From NCBI RefSeq assembly GCF_029227915.1, contig NC_079885.1, positions 5,456,001 to 5,520,000 of the forward strand: 64,000 nucleotides of DNA, read 5' to 3'. The stretch is from Hydractinia symbiolongicarpus. Lineage: Eukaryota > Cnidaria > Hydrozoa > Anthoathecata > Hydractiniidae. The position numbers were made by a program, and so were the translations under genes. The stretch's first letter is position 1; the number at the start of each line of letters is the position of its first letter. The notes beneath the pieces are model-generated. The model was not told where the DNA came from. It was given only the letters and a program-made list of their open reading frames with translations, and did not search any database. Of this stretch, positions 20,404 through 31,526 are shown in pieces.

Positions 20404-21604
20404 ATGAATACACACACCGTGAAAGAATTACACGCTATTGAGAGAACCCGTGGACTTACGCGCTATTTCAAGCTACGCAAAGCCGATCTTGTTGTACTCC
20501 TGGAGGCATCTCAACAACCTGCTCCTCCAGGAGCATTTACACCAGATGCCTGGGATATATTCGAACGTCAAGAAATGACAAAAACCCGTCCTATTAAGAG
20601 TAAGATTGAACCTCGACTCCTCACACCCGAAGCCATGAATATCTTTGAACGCCAAGAAATGGCAGGGACACGTCCAGTAGTCAAGAGTAAGCTGCGAGAG
20701 TGGTCCGACTGGCTTGTGAACTATGTACCAGAGGGTATTAGAAAGTCGGTGCAAGGTATATATGCATCAGTAAAAAATCGCATCCTTGCTCTTTATGATG
20801 GGGCAAGAAAGACTGTGATGGGTAAAGTCAAAGAAAAGGCAAGGGAAGATCATGTTGAAGACGAGCAGCAGCCAAACCAAGATTTCACGCCCCAAGAACA
20901 TAAGCATGCTCACCGTAGAACTTTCCGAAGTTTCCGCATCCCCGGCATAGATGGTACGGATGTCGATGGATACTTGTGGATGGTGCGATCACACGTGAAA
21001 ACCCTGGTAGAGAAGCAGGTTAAAGACATGGGGTCTGCCAAGGTGCAGTGTTCCCTCTGGATTATATGGAAGAAGCCAGTGGATGGTACCAGCGAGTTTA
21101 TCGAAGTGGATAAGGTCTTTAACAGCAACATGACACCGGTATTTCAGGGTACCGTCGTGGACGAGGTGCTAGATATGATGTTTGCCCAAGTGGAACCCAG
21201 CGCTACCCAAAAAGGGCTTCACTATCAGTCGAATCATGCATCTCGACGTGGACTTCCATAAGCTACGACTAACAAGGGGTTCCTCATATATCAAAGCACC
21301 CAAGTGGATAGCCACCAAAAAGCTATCATTAACCCCGCAAAGAAGGACGAGGAGTGCTTCAAATGGAGCATAATCGCCGCTCTACATCATGGGGATATCG
21401 GTGATCATCCAGAACGCGTGACCAAGCTGAGACCCTACATGCAGCAGCATAACTGGCAGGGTATCGAGTTTCCAACAAGCATCAAGGATATCACCAAGTT
21501 CGAAAAGAACAACTCCGACATCGCTGTGAACGTCTTGCACGTGACGGGGAAGACTTTTAATATCGTGCGTCGATCTACACACAACGGACGCGAGAAACAG
21601 GTTA
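20404..21604 (+). pseudogene. Protein-primed family B DNA polymerase, N-terminal part (element 2)
   Basis: The start follows CTATATACAATAAAG. A SAP/LEM-like helix pair begins the protein (KELHAIERTRGLTRYFKLRK), then repeats of FERQEM, DFTPQEHKHAHRRTFRSFRI and a glycine-rich FQGTVVDEVLDMMFAQV block. A frameshift near 21205-21230 precedes the LTRGSSYIKAPKW block and NVLHVTGKTFNIVRR. The reading frame is cut after codon KQ (21600) by the CR1-like LINE and resumes at 26338 with the expected VNLLLLTD. Loss of activity is certain. Confidence 0.85.
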
Positions 21605-21777
21605 TTTCTTTTCTTTTCTTTTCAATTTATTTAAAGTCGATTATTCACATATTTACAATAGTTTCCAAAAAAAAAGTAATTAAGAAAACTAATCTAAATC
21701 GACTAAATTTTTTTTTATGTTTACAATTAAATAAAATCATTTTTTTTATATATATAAACAATAATAACAACAAAGTT

Positions 21778-24700
21778 CTATAAAGGGACCTTACATTCAT
21801 CACAGTTACATTTAGATCCGTCCCACATTTTAATCATGCTTTTAAAAACTTTAAGGTTGTCACATCGTTTCAAATGTGATGGTAGGTTATTCCAAATCTT
21901 TGGTCCCAGGGCTGATAAGCTATTAGTTCCAAAAGTCGCGGTCCTTTTCCTTGAGACTACCAAATTATTTGTATTTTGTTCTCTGACTGTCCTACCGTTA
22001 TCATTTAAACAAAATATATCTTTCATAAAAAGAGGGCTGCTGTTATTTATAGTTTTAGAGATTTCTATACACAATGACCGTAAGCGATTTACATTCATGT
22101 GACTCTTGCTGGAATTTTTAAGTAAATTTTCGTATGTACTTACCGTATCATTATACAGAAATCTTAATGCTCGTTTTTGTATCATTTCGACTTTAGATAA
22201 AGATTTAGAAGAAGAAAAATGCCATATAAGGGAACAATAATTGAAATTTGCGTAGATAAAACTTTGAACTAAAATATATTTTGCTTGAAAGGATAAGAAA
22301 CTTCTAGATCGAAATAAGGCATTTAGTTGGGCTGATGCTTTGCGACACAAATCACTAACGTGTCTGTCAAAATTTAATTTATTGTCTATAGTCACACCTA
22401 GTAATTTCACGTTATTTTCACTTTCAATAGTTTTATTTCCTATATTAAATTTTAGACCTAAATTATCTGCCTTATTCTTTGTCAGAATTATCGAGTGAAA
22501 CTTTTCAGGGTTTGCAATCATTTTATTCTCTTTTAACCAGGAGAGGGCAGTTTTAGCTTCGTTTTCTAAAGTATTTATCAAATTAGGAATAGAATTTGAG
22601 AAGTTGGATATTGTGTTATCATCAGCGTAATTATGTAGCTTATATTTTTCTATAAAAAGAAACAAATCATTTATAAATATATTGAATATGATAGGTCCCA
22701 AAATAGAACCTTGTGGTACACCAGATAAGATAATTTGAAATAGACTATAGATCCCATTTATTCGAGTGGCTTGCTCTCTATCAGTAAGATAAGATAGAAT
22801 GAATTGAAGAGACTTATTGTCAAATCCATAAGCAGCTAGTTTCGCAATTAGTAAGTCATGTGGTACACAGTCAAAAGCTTTTGAAAGATCCATCAAGATC
22901 GCACCCACCACATAATTCTTATCAAGTTTACTCTTCCATTCCTCTATTAAGCGAATTAGTACTTGTTGGGTACTATAGCATTTCCTATAGGCGGAGAGAA
23001 AAATCGACAATTTTGATTCCATATAAGCGGTTATTTGTTCTTTCATAACCCTTTCGTAAAATTTAGAAAAAACATTTAAAACACTGACAGGCCTGTAGTT
23101 TGATATTTTAGTTTTATCTTTTCCTCCCTTATCCAATGGCGTTACAGCAGCTCGCTTAGCTTTGCTTGGAAATTTGTTTGAAACTATGCTACTATTTATA
23201 GCATCTGTTAGTGGCGTTACTAGGTGCCTTTTTGCTAATTTTACCAGCTTTGATGGTATTGTATCTTCACCTGTTGATACTTTGGTGTTTAAATCATTAA
23301 ACAGTTTAGAAATTGTATTTTCATCAACTTCTTGGAATGTGAAGTTCTCATTGTTGTTAGAATCATTGATTTCCTTTATTTTAATGATACTTGGATGATT
23401 TTCAAAACTATCAACAATTTCTTCAATCATTTTTGACTTATCATTTACATTCTTATATTTTATAGGATTTGGTTTCATGCCACAAGAATTTTCTAAAATA
23501 TTGATGTAGTATTCGTTGAAAAGTTTGGTTAACTGTTTTTTATCAGTAACTAAACTTTCATTTTGAACGATCGCTATATCTCCTTTGCTTATTCCACTTT
23601 TATTTGATATCAAGGGTTTAACAGTTTCCCAAAACGTTTTTTTGGAAATAAAACCTGATTCTGTTACCCTTTTGAAATGGTTTTTGATAGCCTTTTTGCG
23701 TAAATTTACACACTTGTTTCTCTGTTTCTTGTACGTGATTTTGTTTTCAGAAGTAGGATTTTTATTGTATTTATTTTTGAACCTAGACCTTGTATATATT
23801 GCCTTTTTTAACTCTTTTGTCATAAATGGTGCCTCGTTTCCACGCAGAGTTTTTTGCTTTTGTGGGGCATGCTTTTCTATGATAGATGTGAAAACATTGA
23901 TGAGGTTTTCATAATTCAGTTCAGGATCTTTACTATTACAAATAAAATTTGCGTTCTCAACATCACGTAAAAAATTGGCTTCATTAAAATTTTTGTAACT
24001 TCTGTAAATAATTTTCTTGGATGCTAAGCGTGCTAAATGAGATTTTAAAAATGTTGTTACCATTTGATGATGATCACTTAATCCTGTTTCACATGTTAGT
24101 GTGTGTTGAAAACATCTGGGTCTATTTGTAAGAATGACATCTATAGCTGTTCCGTTAGGACTAGCAAAACAGGTTTTGTTTTTGACAAGATTTTCAAGAC
24201 TAAAAATATCACAGAAATTATTTAAGGTTTCGAAACCAGAATCGTTCGAGTTATGGCAATCGATATTTATATCACCCATAATTATTATGTTTTCGACTTT
24301 AGATAGAGCTTTATTTAAAGCTATCTCTAATTCCTCAAAAAAGTTGTTTAAGTTTGAATAATGAGGTGGTCTATAAATACTGATAACTGTCCATTTTTTA
24401 TTTCTTATCGTTAATTCTGAGCAAATGATTTCATTATTTGTTATACCCAAATCATTAACTTGTCTACAGGCTATTCCTTTCTTAACATATTCAATTAACC
24501 CTCCTCCATTTTTGTTCCTATCTTTTCTAGTTCTAATTTCATAGTTATTAATATAGAATTGTTCGTTTGGAAAACTCTCATCTAGTTTGGTTTCAGCAAA
24601 TACAAAATAATCAGGTGAAAATTTTGTCAGAATTTCTCTTGCATCAATTATTTTGTTTCTGAGACTATTAATGTTTAAATAGCCTAAAAGAGGATTGGAA

Positions 24701-24850
24701 GGGTACTTAATTCGTAATTTATGTATTTCATCTAAAGAACTTTGGTGAGAATTATGTGTCGGATTTTGATCATTTCTATATTGACTCCCAACACATTCAT
24801 CAGGAATATCAGATTTATTATAATCGCAAACTAGTCCAAGCCTATGGAAT
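21778..24850 (-). CDS. CR1-like LINE ORF2: endonuclease and reverse transcriptase
   Basis: The product (~1,020 residues) nicks target DNA and copies the LINE RNA. An exonuclease-endonuclease-phosphatase domain comes first (LNINSLRNKI; IMGDINIDCHN; GLSDHHQMVTTF with the catalytic SDHH), then reverse transcriptase with NYRPVSVLNVFSKFYERVM, ILMDLSKAFDCVPHDLL (motif A), SGVPQGSILGPIIFNIFIND (motif B) and NYADDNTISNF (catalytic YADD). The frame is open with no stop. It overlaps the end of ORF1 in another frame and shows no clear ATG there, so coupled re-initiation is likely. Confidence 0.92.
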
Positions 24851-26267
24851 ACCCCTGCTGATCTAAAAAATTATTTATAAAAGCTATAAAATTTCGTGCT
24901 AACATTATCTTACCATTCTCTCGTAAATGTATGCCATCTTTCCATAGGTGTTCTTCTCTGATATTGTTGTGTCTGATGTAGCCATAACCGTGTAGATCGG
25001 ATCCTTCTCTTAATAGTTTGTTAATACTGTTTATTCTATCAGAGTCGACACGTCTGCTCGTAACCAAGGCAGAGATAAAAACTTTTTCTACTCCGTTACG
25101 CACACATTTTTTCCCGATGTCCAGGATCTGTTCGGCAATTTTGTTATCTGACGCTGCATTTAGATGACTTGATAAAAGATTGTTGATTCCTACATGGATA
25201 ACGACAATATCAGGTTTTTCTTGTTCCAGTGTTGGTTGTACGTAATAATTTAAGTTTTCGACACTTGCTCCTGGGAATATCTTAAATCTCACATTTCCAT
25301 TTTTTATTTGCTCATTAAATTCTTTCACTCGAATACCTTTTGGTATACTATCGGTCATTATCCGTATCTTCTTAGAATGGTGTACATTTTGATGCTCAAG
25401 ATTCGTAGCTAATTGATCTCTTTCGGGAAACGGATTGATAACAGGGTTGGGTCTTCGTCTGTGTGTTACATTATTTTTAAAGATATTTGACGAACGAATA
25501 TGGTTGTTAACATCTACGTGGTGCGTATTTTGACTCTCCTTCGTAAAATTACAATCTTGATCACCCCAACTTTGTTGATTAGAATCGTCATTAACTTCAA
25601 CTCTTAGGTCGTTAAATCTGTTATGATGTAATTCTTCATTTCTATTAACTTTATTTGTAGAAAACCTTGAGGGACCTTTGATTACGTTGTTCCATTGATT
25701 ATGCTGTTTAATCGGTTCCACATGTTTACACGTTTCAACTGAATGATCACGTTGATTACTGTTTAAAATTTCGCTAACCAATTTTTTGTAATCCTTTATT
25801 TCTTCTTTAAGGAAATCTATTTCACTCCTCAGTTGTTTAATTAAAATATTTGACGAGTTGTCCCCGATCTTGCTCAGTTTATACGAAATAAATTCTTTTA
25901 AATCGCAAACCTGTGTTGTCAAACTTTTAAATTTAATAAACTGGCCAAAATTTTTAACTTCTTCCTCGTACAGATATCCACTTTTATCTTCGATTAAATC
26001 GTCAACAACATCTTTCTTTTCCTCTGAAAAAGATTCGTCTGTGCTATTTTCTTTCTCCTCTTCTACTTGTTTCACAAATAAATAACTTTCTGTACCATTT
26101 CTCTCCGTTTTGTTTAATATATTCTGTTGACATAAATCTTTTAGCGTTTGCTCAATAATTTCAGGATGCAAGTCTTTTGTGTTAGTTACTATGCTGTCAT
26201 AGTCAGCTTTCTTTTTCCTTCTATGTATTTCTTTAACAGAATTTAAAACAATATTTTCAAACTCCAT
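24831..26267 (-). CDS. CR1-like LINE ORF1 with SGNH/GDSL-esterase domain
   Basis: 478 residues, intact. A charged N-terminal helical region (KEIHRRKKKADYDSIVTNTK) and coiled coil (SEIDFLKEEIKDYKKLVSEI) are followed by a polar linker and a C-terminal esterase: nucleophile block RIMTDSIPKGI, oxyanion block VVIHVGINNLLSSH and catalytic DGIHLRENG. Esterase-bearing ORF1 proteins are known in the CR1 group and are thought to bind RNA or membranes during retrotransposition. ORF2 follows with an overlap. Confidence 0.88.
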   Translation of the reverse strand: MEFENIVLNSVKEIHRRKKKADYDSIVTNTKDLHPEIIEQTLKDLCQQNILNKTERNGTESYLFVKQVEEEKENSTDESFSEEKKDVVDDLIEDKSGYLYEEEVKNFGQFIKFKSLTTQVCDLKEFISYKLSKIGDNSSNILIKQLRSEIDFLKEEIKDYKKLVSEILNSNQRDHSVETCKHVEPIKQHNQWNNVIKGPSRFSTNKVNRNEELHHNRFNDLRVEVNDDSNQQSWGDQDCNFTKESQNTHHVDVNNHIRSSNIFKNNVTHRRRPNPVINPFPERDQLATNLEHQNVHHSKKIRIMTDSIPKGIRVKEFNEQIKNGNVRFKIFPGASVENLNYYVQPTLEQEKPDIVVIHVGINNLLSSHLNAASDNKIAEQILDIGKKCVRNGVEKVFISALVTSRRVDSDRINSINKLLREGSDLHGYGYIRHNNIREEHLWKDGIHLRENGKIMLARNFIAFINNFLDQQGYSIGLD

Positions 26268-26337
26268 TTGTCAACAGTTAAACAACAAGTTTTACTAAGT
26301 TTTAAAAACACGTCCGCTCCGTCCGCTTGCTAAGAAA

Positions 26338-29168
26338 GTTAATCTGCTACTCCTCACGGACGATTAAAAGAGTCATTATATAGCCATCAAAAATCTCTCA
26401 CGGCTCCTGGGTAGTGAGACATCAAAGAATCATGCAAAGATGCACTTCTGTATGAACTGTCTGCAAGCCTTTCCAACAATCGAATCTCGAGACAAGCACT
26501 ATACCTACTGCAGGGATAACGAAGCGGTCAAGATCACGATGCCAACCAAAAAGCAAGAGTGGTTATACTACAAGGATGGTCAGCAGCAGTTCAAGGTACC
26601 ATTGGCCATCTATGCGGATTTTGAGAGCCTGTTGATCCCAATGAAAGAGAATGCGAAGGAGACCAAGACGAAAAAGCTGAACAAGCACGTACCATGTGGC
26701 TTTTGTACATATAGTACCTTCGCCTATGGTGATATATCATATCCCTTGCAGAGATACCGTGGTAAGGACTGTGTAAAGATGTTGAGGTAAAGCGGCTCTA
26801 CGCTACCTTCCCACAGCATGACATGCTGCCCCTAACAGAGGCGTTACAAAGAGAGCACGAAGCAGCAAAGACATGTCACATCTGCATAAAGCCCTTCGAC
26901 AACGACCCGAAGAACCGCAAAGTTCGAGACCACTGTCACTACACAGGTCTATACGGAGGTGCCGCGCATAACACTTGTAATCTCAATTACAAGATACCTA
27001 GCCACGTATCCGTGATCTTTCAGGGTACGACGCCCACTTGTTAATTCGAGAACTGGGGGAGAAGTATGATATGAAAGTATGAAACCACGAAAAGTACATC
27101 TCCTTCAACGTAAAAATCACCGTACCCATTGCAGGTATGGGGTACGGTGATGGTGAAACGCACAAGAAGATCGAGATCAGGTTCATCGACAGCTGTCGCT
27201 TCATGGGATCAAGCTTAGAGAAATTGGCAAGCAACCTCATCGGTAGAAACACGGCAGGTATGAAATGTCGGCAGTGCGCAGATACATGTTTGGAATTTCA
27301 GAGCATCGACCCCGAGTATATGGCAAGCTTTTGGTGCAAGGCTAGTGACTCGAATACCACGAAGCAGCTAGACATGGAGCAGGTAAAAACAAACACACCA
27401 GCCATGGCAAGATTCATCTCCGGGGATGATTTCTTCAGGCTGATGTTTCGAAAAGGTGTCTATCCCTACGAATACATGGATAGCTGGCGACGATTCAAAG
27501 AAACTGATCTACCTCCCAAGGAGGCTTTCTATAGCAAGTTGAATATGAAGGGAATCAGCGACAACGACTATGAACACACAAAAACAGTCTGGAATTTCAT
27601 CGCTCAAAAGGGTGCTGAGGTCAACATGGGTGACTACCATGATATGTACCTCGTCACAGACGTCCTGCTGCTGGCCGATTCTAGAGCTTTCGAGGAGTGT
27701 GCCTAGAGAACTACAAGCTTGGCCCCGCCCACTTCTACAGTGCACCAGGCCTGGCATGGAAAGCTGCGTTGAAGTACACAGAAATCAAGCTGGAGCTCCT
27801 TACGGATCCTGACATGCTTCTGATGTTTGAAAAAGGTATTCGAGGTGGTATAACTCAAGCTGTGCACATATATGCCAAAGCCAACAACAAGTACATGGAG
27901 GATCAATACGACCCGGAGGCTGAGTCATCATACTTGCAGTACCTCGATGCCAACAATTTGTACGGTTGGGCCATGCGACAAGACCTGCTAACGCATGGAT
28001 TCAAATGGTTATCGAACGTTGAGACCTTTACAGAGAAGCACATCAGCAAACTCGTCGCTGACAACAAGCACGGCTACATCTTGGAAGTTGATATCGATTA
28101 TCCAAACAGCCTACATGACAAGCACAACGAGCTGCCTTTCTTGCCGGAGCGCAAGATGGTTCACAGGGCCGAGAAACTGATACCAAATCTCGAGCACAAG
28201 CGGAAGTACGTTGTGCAAATCCGAGCCCTTCATCAAGCTTTAAAGCATGGGCTCGAGCTTAAGAAGGTGTATAGAGTCATCCAGTTTAACCAGAAGCCAT
28301 GGTTGCGGGATTATATTGACCACAAGACGGGGCTTCAAACAGCCGCCAAAAACGAGTTCGAGAAGGACTTTTACAAGCTTATAAATCTCTCGGTGTTCGG
28401 AAAGACCATGGAGAATTTGAGGAATCATCATAACATACAGTTGGTTACTAACGAGGAGAAGTACACGAAGCTCGTCATGAAGCCCAATTTCAAAGGTGGG
28501 AACTACTTCAGCAGCCATTTCATGGGCGTGGAAATGTGTAAAACAGAGGTAAAGATGAACAAGCCCGTGTATATTGACTAAGCTATTTTAGACTACTCGA
28601 AAACCGTCATGTACAACTTCCACTATGATTACATGCAGCCCAAGTACGGTAGCAAGTTGCGGATCTGCTATATGGATACTGACTCCCTTGTATACTACAT
28701 CAAAACAGAAGATTTTACCGCGATATTGCTGATGATGTAGAGACACGTTTCGATACGAGTGCCTATGGTAAGGATGACAACAAACCTCTCCCCATTGGCA
28801 AAAACAAGAAAGTCGTGGGCTTCATGAAGAATAAATTAAGCGACAAAATCATGACAGAATTCATCACCCTGAGAGCAAAGTTGTACGCCTATAAAAGTCT
28901 CACGAAAGAGGGCGGCGATCGCAAAGCGAAAGGTGTGAAGAAGTGCTTCATGAAGAAATTCATCACCTTTGAAGACTGTCAGCGCTGCCTAGAGAATGGC
29001 GTCGACATATACAAGACCTGGGTCTGTATTCAGAACAAGGGACATCAAATCCACACGCAGGAAGTGAACAAGCTGGCACTCAATAGGGCAGATGACAAAC
29101 GGATAGTGCAACCAGACCAGATCACAACGCTCGCCAGGGGCCATTATCGCTTAGTGGCAAATAAATGA
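26338..29168 (+). pseudogene. Protein-primed family B DNA polymerase, catalytic part (element 2)
   Basis: This carries the exonuclease and polymerase domains: MHFCMNCLQAF with Cys-His residues, AIYADFESLL (exonuclease I), CHICIKPF...DHCHYTG, polymerase motif A (YLDANNLYGWAMRQDL), motif B (KNEFEKDFYKLINLSVFGKT) and motif C ([12 protein letters not shown]). An in-frame TAA follows TDD early on, with more breaks at about 26789, 27030, 27702, 28581 and 28735. The TGA overlaps the next start as ATGA (29165-29168). Confidence 0.88.
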
Positions 29169-29760
29169 TGGAATCCTTGTTAGTAATTGCCGTGCTACTA
29201 CCGTACGCTCTGCTGGCTTACATATTCTTCCGATATCGACGTCTAATAAATAGAATGTCCAATCCCGCTGATATATTTGATGTAGTCGATACTCCCGCAG
29301 AAGCCCTTGAACATCGTGAAAAACCTATTGACAAACGTCAGGTTTTAAAAGATTTACGTAAAGGTAAGGCACACCTCCTACCAAAGAAGTGTCAGAAGCC
29401 TTCCTTGACAAAGCATCACCCGATGTCATCAATAAGATAAATACCGATTTCATCCAGCACGAGATCCAGGAGAAGGGAGAAAAAACAGCCAAGGCACTCT
29501 CCTGTCATACTATAAGCATGTACACGAAGGCTATAGGCAACGTAGTGCCCCTCGATAGCCCCGAAGGCTTGAGGCAAGATATCGAGGAGGATCATATTAT
29601 CAAGGATAGTATGGTTGACTTGGGGGTTTTAATGTACTCAGCTTTCGGAAATTTTCTCACACCTTTGCTTATTGCTGTGCATACGATTAATCACACCCAA
29701 CTCTCCATGTCCAAGGTAGTTGAAGAGAAGGTTGATGAAAAGCAAGAAAAAATTCCTTGA
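29165..29760 (+). pseudogene. Membrane protein following the polymerase (element 2)
   Basis: The first 80 or so codons give a transmembrane segment (LLVIAVLLPYALLAYIFFRY) and EKPIDKRQVLKDLRKGK. A frameshift near 29385 leads into SEAFLDKASPDVINKINTDF, DSPEGLRQDIEEDHIIKDSM and a second hydrophobic segment (LGVLMYSAFGNFLTPLLIAV), ending TGA after DEKQEKIP. The N-terminal part matches 10511-10717. The start overlaps the polymerase stop by four bases. Function unknown; the position is conserved. Confidence 0.55.
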
Positions 29761-30136
29761 AGATCAAGGTCCCGGGTTTGAAGGTGATTTTGTAAGTCTC
29801 AGGACTCACAAAGAAATAAGCGTTGAACAACCACAAGAAGTAACAGTCATCACAAAGCCAGCAAAGCATCCAGGGAGAGTTGTGTGGGGTCACAGGTTAG
29901 CGGCACTGAAGAAGGAAAAGAATAAACTGAAGCAACAAGAGGGTGCTGTAGAATCTACAGTCAAACCTCTTATGGGTGAGTTCTGTGCAGTCAGGTAGTG
30001 TATACATTGGTGGAGGCCTACTACCTTACGCGTAAGCAGCCTGCAGCGAATCAACAGCCTGCCAAAACACGTGCACCAGAGCAGCCTCAGCGGGAGCCCA
30101 CAGCCCAGCCCGATAACGACTTTTTTCACATGCGAT
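29720..30136 (+). pseudogene. Lys-rich protein with membrane segment and polar tail (element 2)
   Basis: Overlaps the end of the previous gene. It encodes a Lys-rich helix (RLAALKKEKNKLKQQEG), an interrupted hydrophobic stretch, and a Pro/Gln-rich tail ending DNDFFHMR. The element 1 homologue at 43541-43978 has the same layout ending QFDILKMQ. A stop at 29995-29997 and a frameshift break it. Function unknown. Confidence 0.45.
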
Positions 30137-30152
30137 AATCTATAATATAAAC

Positions 30153-30425
30153 ATGAATTCTAATGCGACCCCCAAAGAGAAGGAAATTATCGACATGCTG
30201 TACGAGAGTGTCGTGGACCTCGGATTCACGTTTGCGTATGTCAAGGCTGGCAAAAAATTCCTGGGCATTACGAGCCCCAGTACCAAGCTGGATACCAGCG
30301 ACGTGATGAAGATGATCGCTTATTTTTCTGCTGGACGCGCTAGCCGCGAGATGGCGGTAGCTCTGGGGTGGATTTCTGCCTCCATAGTACCAAAACCTAA
30401 GCAAGCGCATCACAAGGTTTCTGTC
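30153..30425 (+). CDS. Conserved small protein X (element 2)
   Basis: Begins directly after CTATAATATAAAC. Residues 1-75 (EKEIIDMLYESVVDLGFTFA; DVMKMIAYFSAGRASREMAV) are conserved with 43263-43540 in element 1. The frame runs on into the ATPase start without a stop, probably because of a deletion near 30410. It always lies between the membrane genes and the ATPase. Function unknown. Confidence 0.5.
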
Positions 30426-30439
30426 TGCCCAAGGCAGAT

Positions 30440-31020
30440 AGAATTAAATATGACTATGGGTGTGGTGCTAGAGCCTCATGCAGCAATTTTCACTTAGAGA
30501 ATGAATATAAACATCGTTTCTTCAACGTTGTCATCATCTGCCCCACTATCCGCTGGAGCAAAACTTATCTCGATAGAGCATCGCTTTGGAAGGATGACTA
30601 TGTGTTCCTAATCGATCCCAAAGGCCAGTTGTTTCACTGGATCGAGCAACTATCAAAACTCCTAGCAGGGGGGGACTCTGTTTACCGTTGACGATATGAT
30701 CCCTGACGAGAGCCTCGACAAGAAACGTCAACCTCTGCTCGAGCTGGTCATCAGTGGGAGACATCGAAAGCATAGATTATGGTTGTTAACGCAGTCATAC
30801 ACGGCCCTACCTAAAACTCTCCGCCGGCAGAAGAAACAAATTTTGCATGGTACCCCCACGAAAGGAGCGATATGAAGCTTATGGACAAAGAAACCAACAT
30901 GATCTCGGATTGGGAGTCGATCAAGAATCAGCTCAGGAAGTTGAAACAACAAAACAACGGAAAATTTTGGAGTGAGCACAGTCCATGCATACACGATCCC
31001 AGATCAAAAACCGTAAGATA
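30440..31020 (+). pseudogene. FtsK/HerA-type packaging ATPase (element 2)
   Basis: In Polintons this enzyme is the A32-like genome-packaging motor. The N-terminus MGVVLEPHAAIF stops just before the Walker A loop, which is deleted. The reading then resumes with VVIICPTIRWSKTYLD. Walker B is LFTVDDMIPDE, followed by the sensor region HRLWLLTQSYTALPKTLRRQ and a Lys/Gln-rich end. A stretch of G in 30667-30673 causes a frameshift. Compare the complete Walker A in element 1 (42408-42650). Confidence 0.75.
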
Positions 31021-31022
31021 AA

Positions 31023-31433
31023 ATGTCTTATCTTGCAAAATTACAGAGGAAGCTTGAGGAGCAACGCATGCTAATCAAACAAAAGGATAGTGAGATCTTA
31101 TCGCTGGATCAATACATTCAATCACAACAGTCTGGGGAAATTGTTATTATGATTTTTCGCAAGCATACGACACCTGACGATGATAAGTACCACGATTTCC
31201 CATACTATGAAGCGCGTATTCAAAGACGCGATATCCCTAGGAAAAGGGATTGGTTTAAAGAGAAATTTCCAAGGTCCGAAGAGATTTTCGTTATCGACAA
31301 CGCCATCGGTACACGTACCTTTTACAGATTCATCAAAGAAGGACACGTGGAGCGATACATATGCCACTTCAAGCTTATCGATCGTACTCGAGATGACTTG
31401 TACAACCTAGGTGTTCCAGCGCTATATGACTAA
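31023..31433 (+). CDS. BRO-type C-terminal domain protein
   Basis: 136 residues, intact. A coiled coil (residues ~4-35, KLQRKLEEQRMLIKQKDSEI) precedes a ~95-residue domain (IVIMIFRKHTTPDDDKYHDF; WFKEKFPRSEEIFVIDN) that is shared with the C-terminus of the next gene. The BRO N-terminal DNA-binding domain is absent. The start follows CGTAAGATAAA. It is probably a partial tandem duplicate of a BRO gene. Such C-terminal domains occur in large DNA viruses; the function is not known. Confidence 0.6.
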   Translation: MSYLAKLQRKLEEQRMLIKQKDSEILSLDQYIQSQQSGEIVIMIFRKHTTPDDDKYHDFPYYEARIQRRDIPRKRDWFKEKFPRSEEIFVIDNAIGTRTFYRFIKEGHVERYICHFKLIDRTRDDLYNLGVPALYD

Positions 31434-31441
31434 GTCACATC

Positions 31442-31470
31442 TTTTTGTTGCTCTTCTCGAGCAACAAAAA
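31442..31470 (+). terminator. Stem-loop after the BRO-type gene
   Basis: Perfect 12-base arms (TTTTTGTTGCTC / GAGCAACAAAAA) with a 5-base loop, 8 bp past the TAA at 31431. It is probably a 3'-end signal for the preceding gene. Confidence 0.55.
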
Positions 31471-31526
31471 TCACGAGCACCGTCCTTGCATATACGGCTC
31501 CCGGATCAAAAAAATTACAAGTAGAT

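Larger units (their letters stand above)
21605..26337 (-). mobile_element. CR1-like LINE inserted in the polymerase gene
   Basis: A near full-length two-gene LINE. ORF1 has an SGNH-esterase domain and ORF2 an AP endonuclease plus reverse transcriptase. Flanks share GTTA (21601-21604 and 26338-26341), a short target duplication. The 3' end on the minus strand is an A/G-rich run complementary to TTTCTTTTCTTTTC. Both large genes are open, unlike all Polinton genes around, so it inserted recently. Confidence 0.9.
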
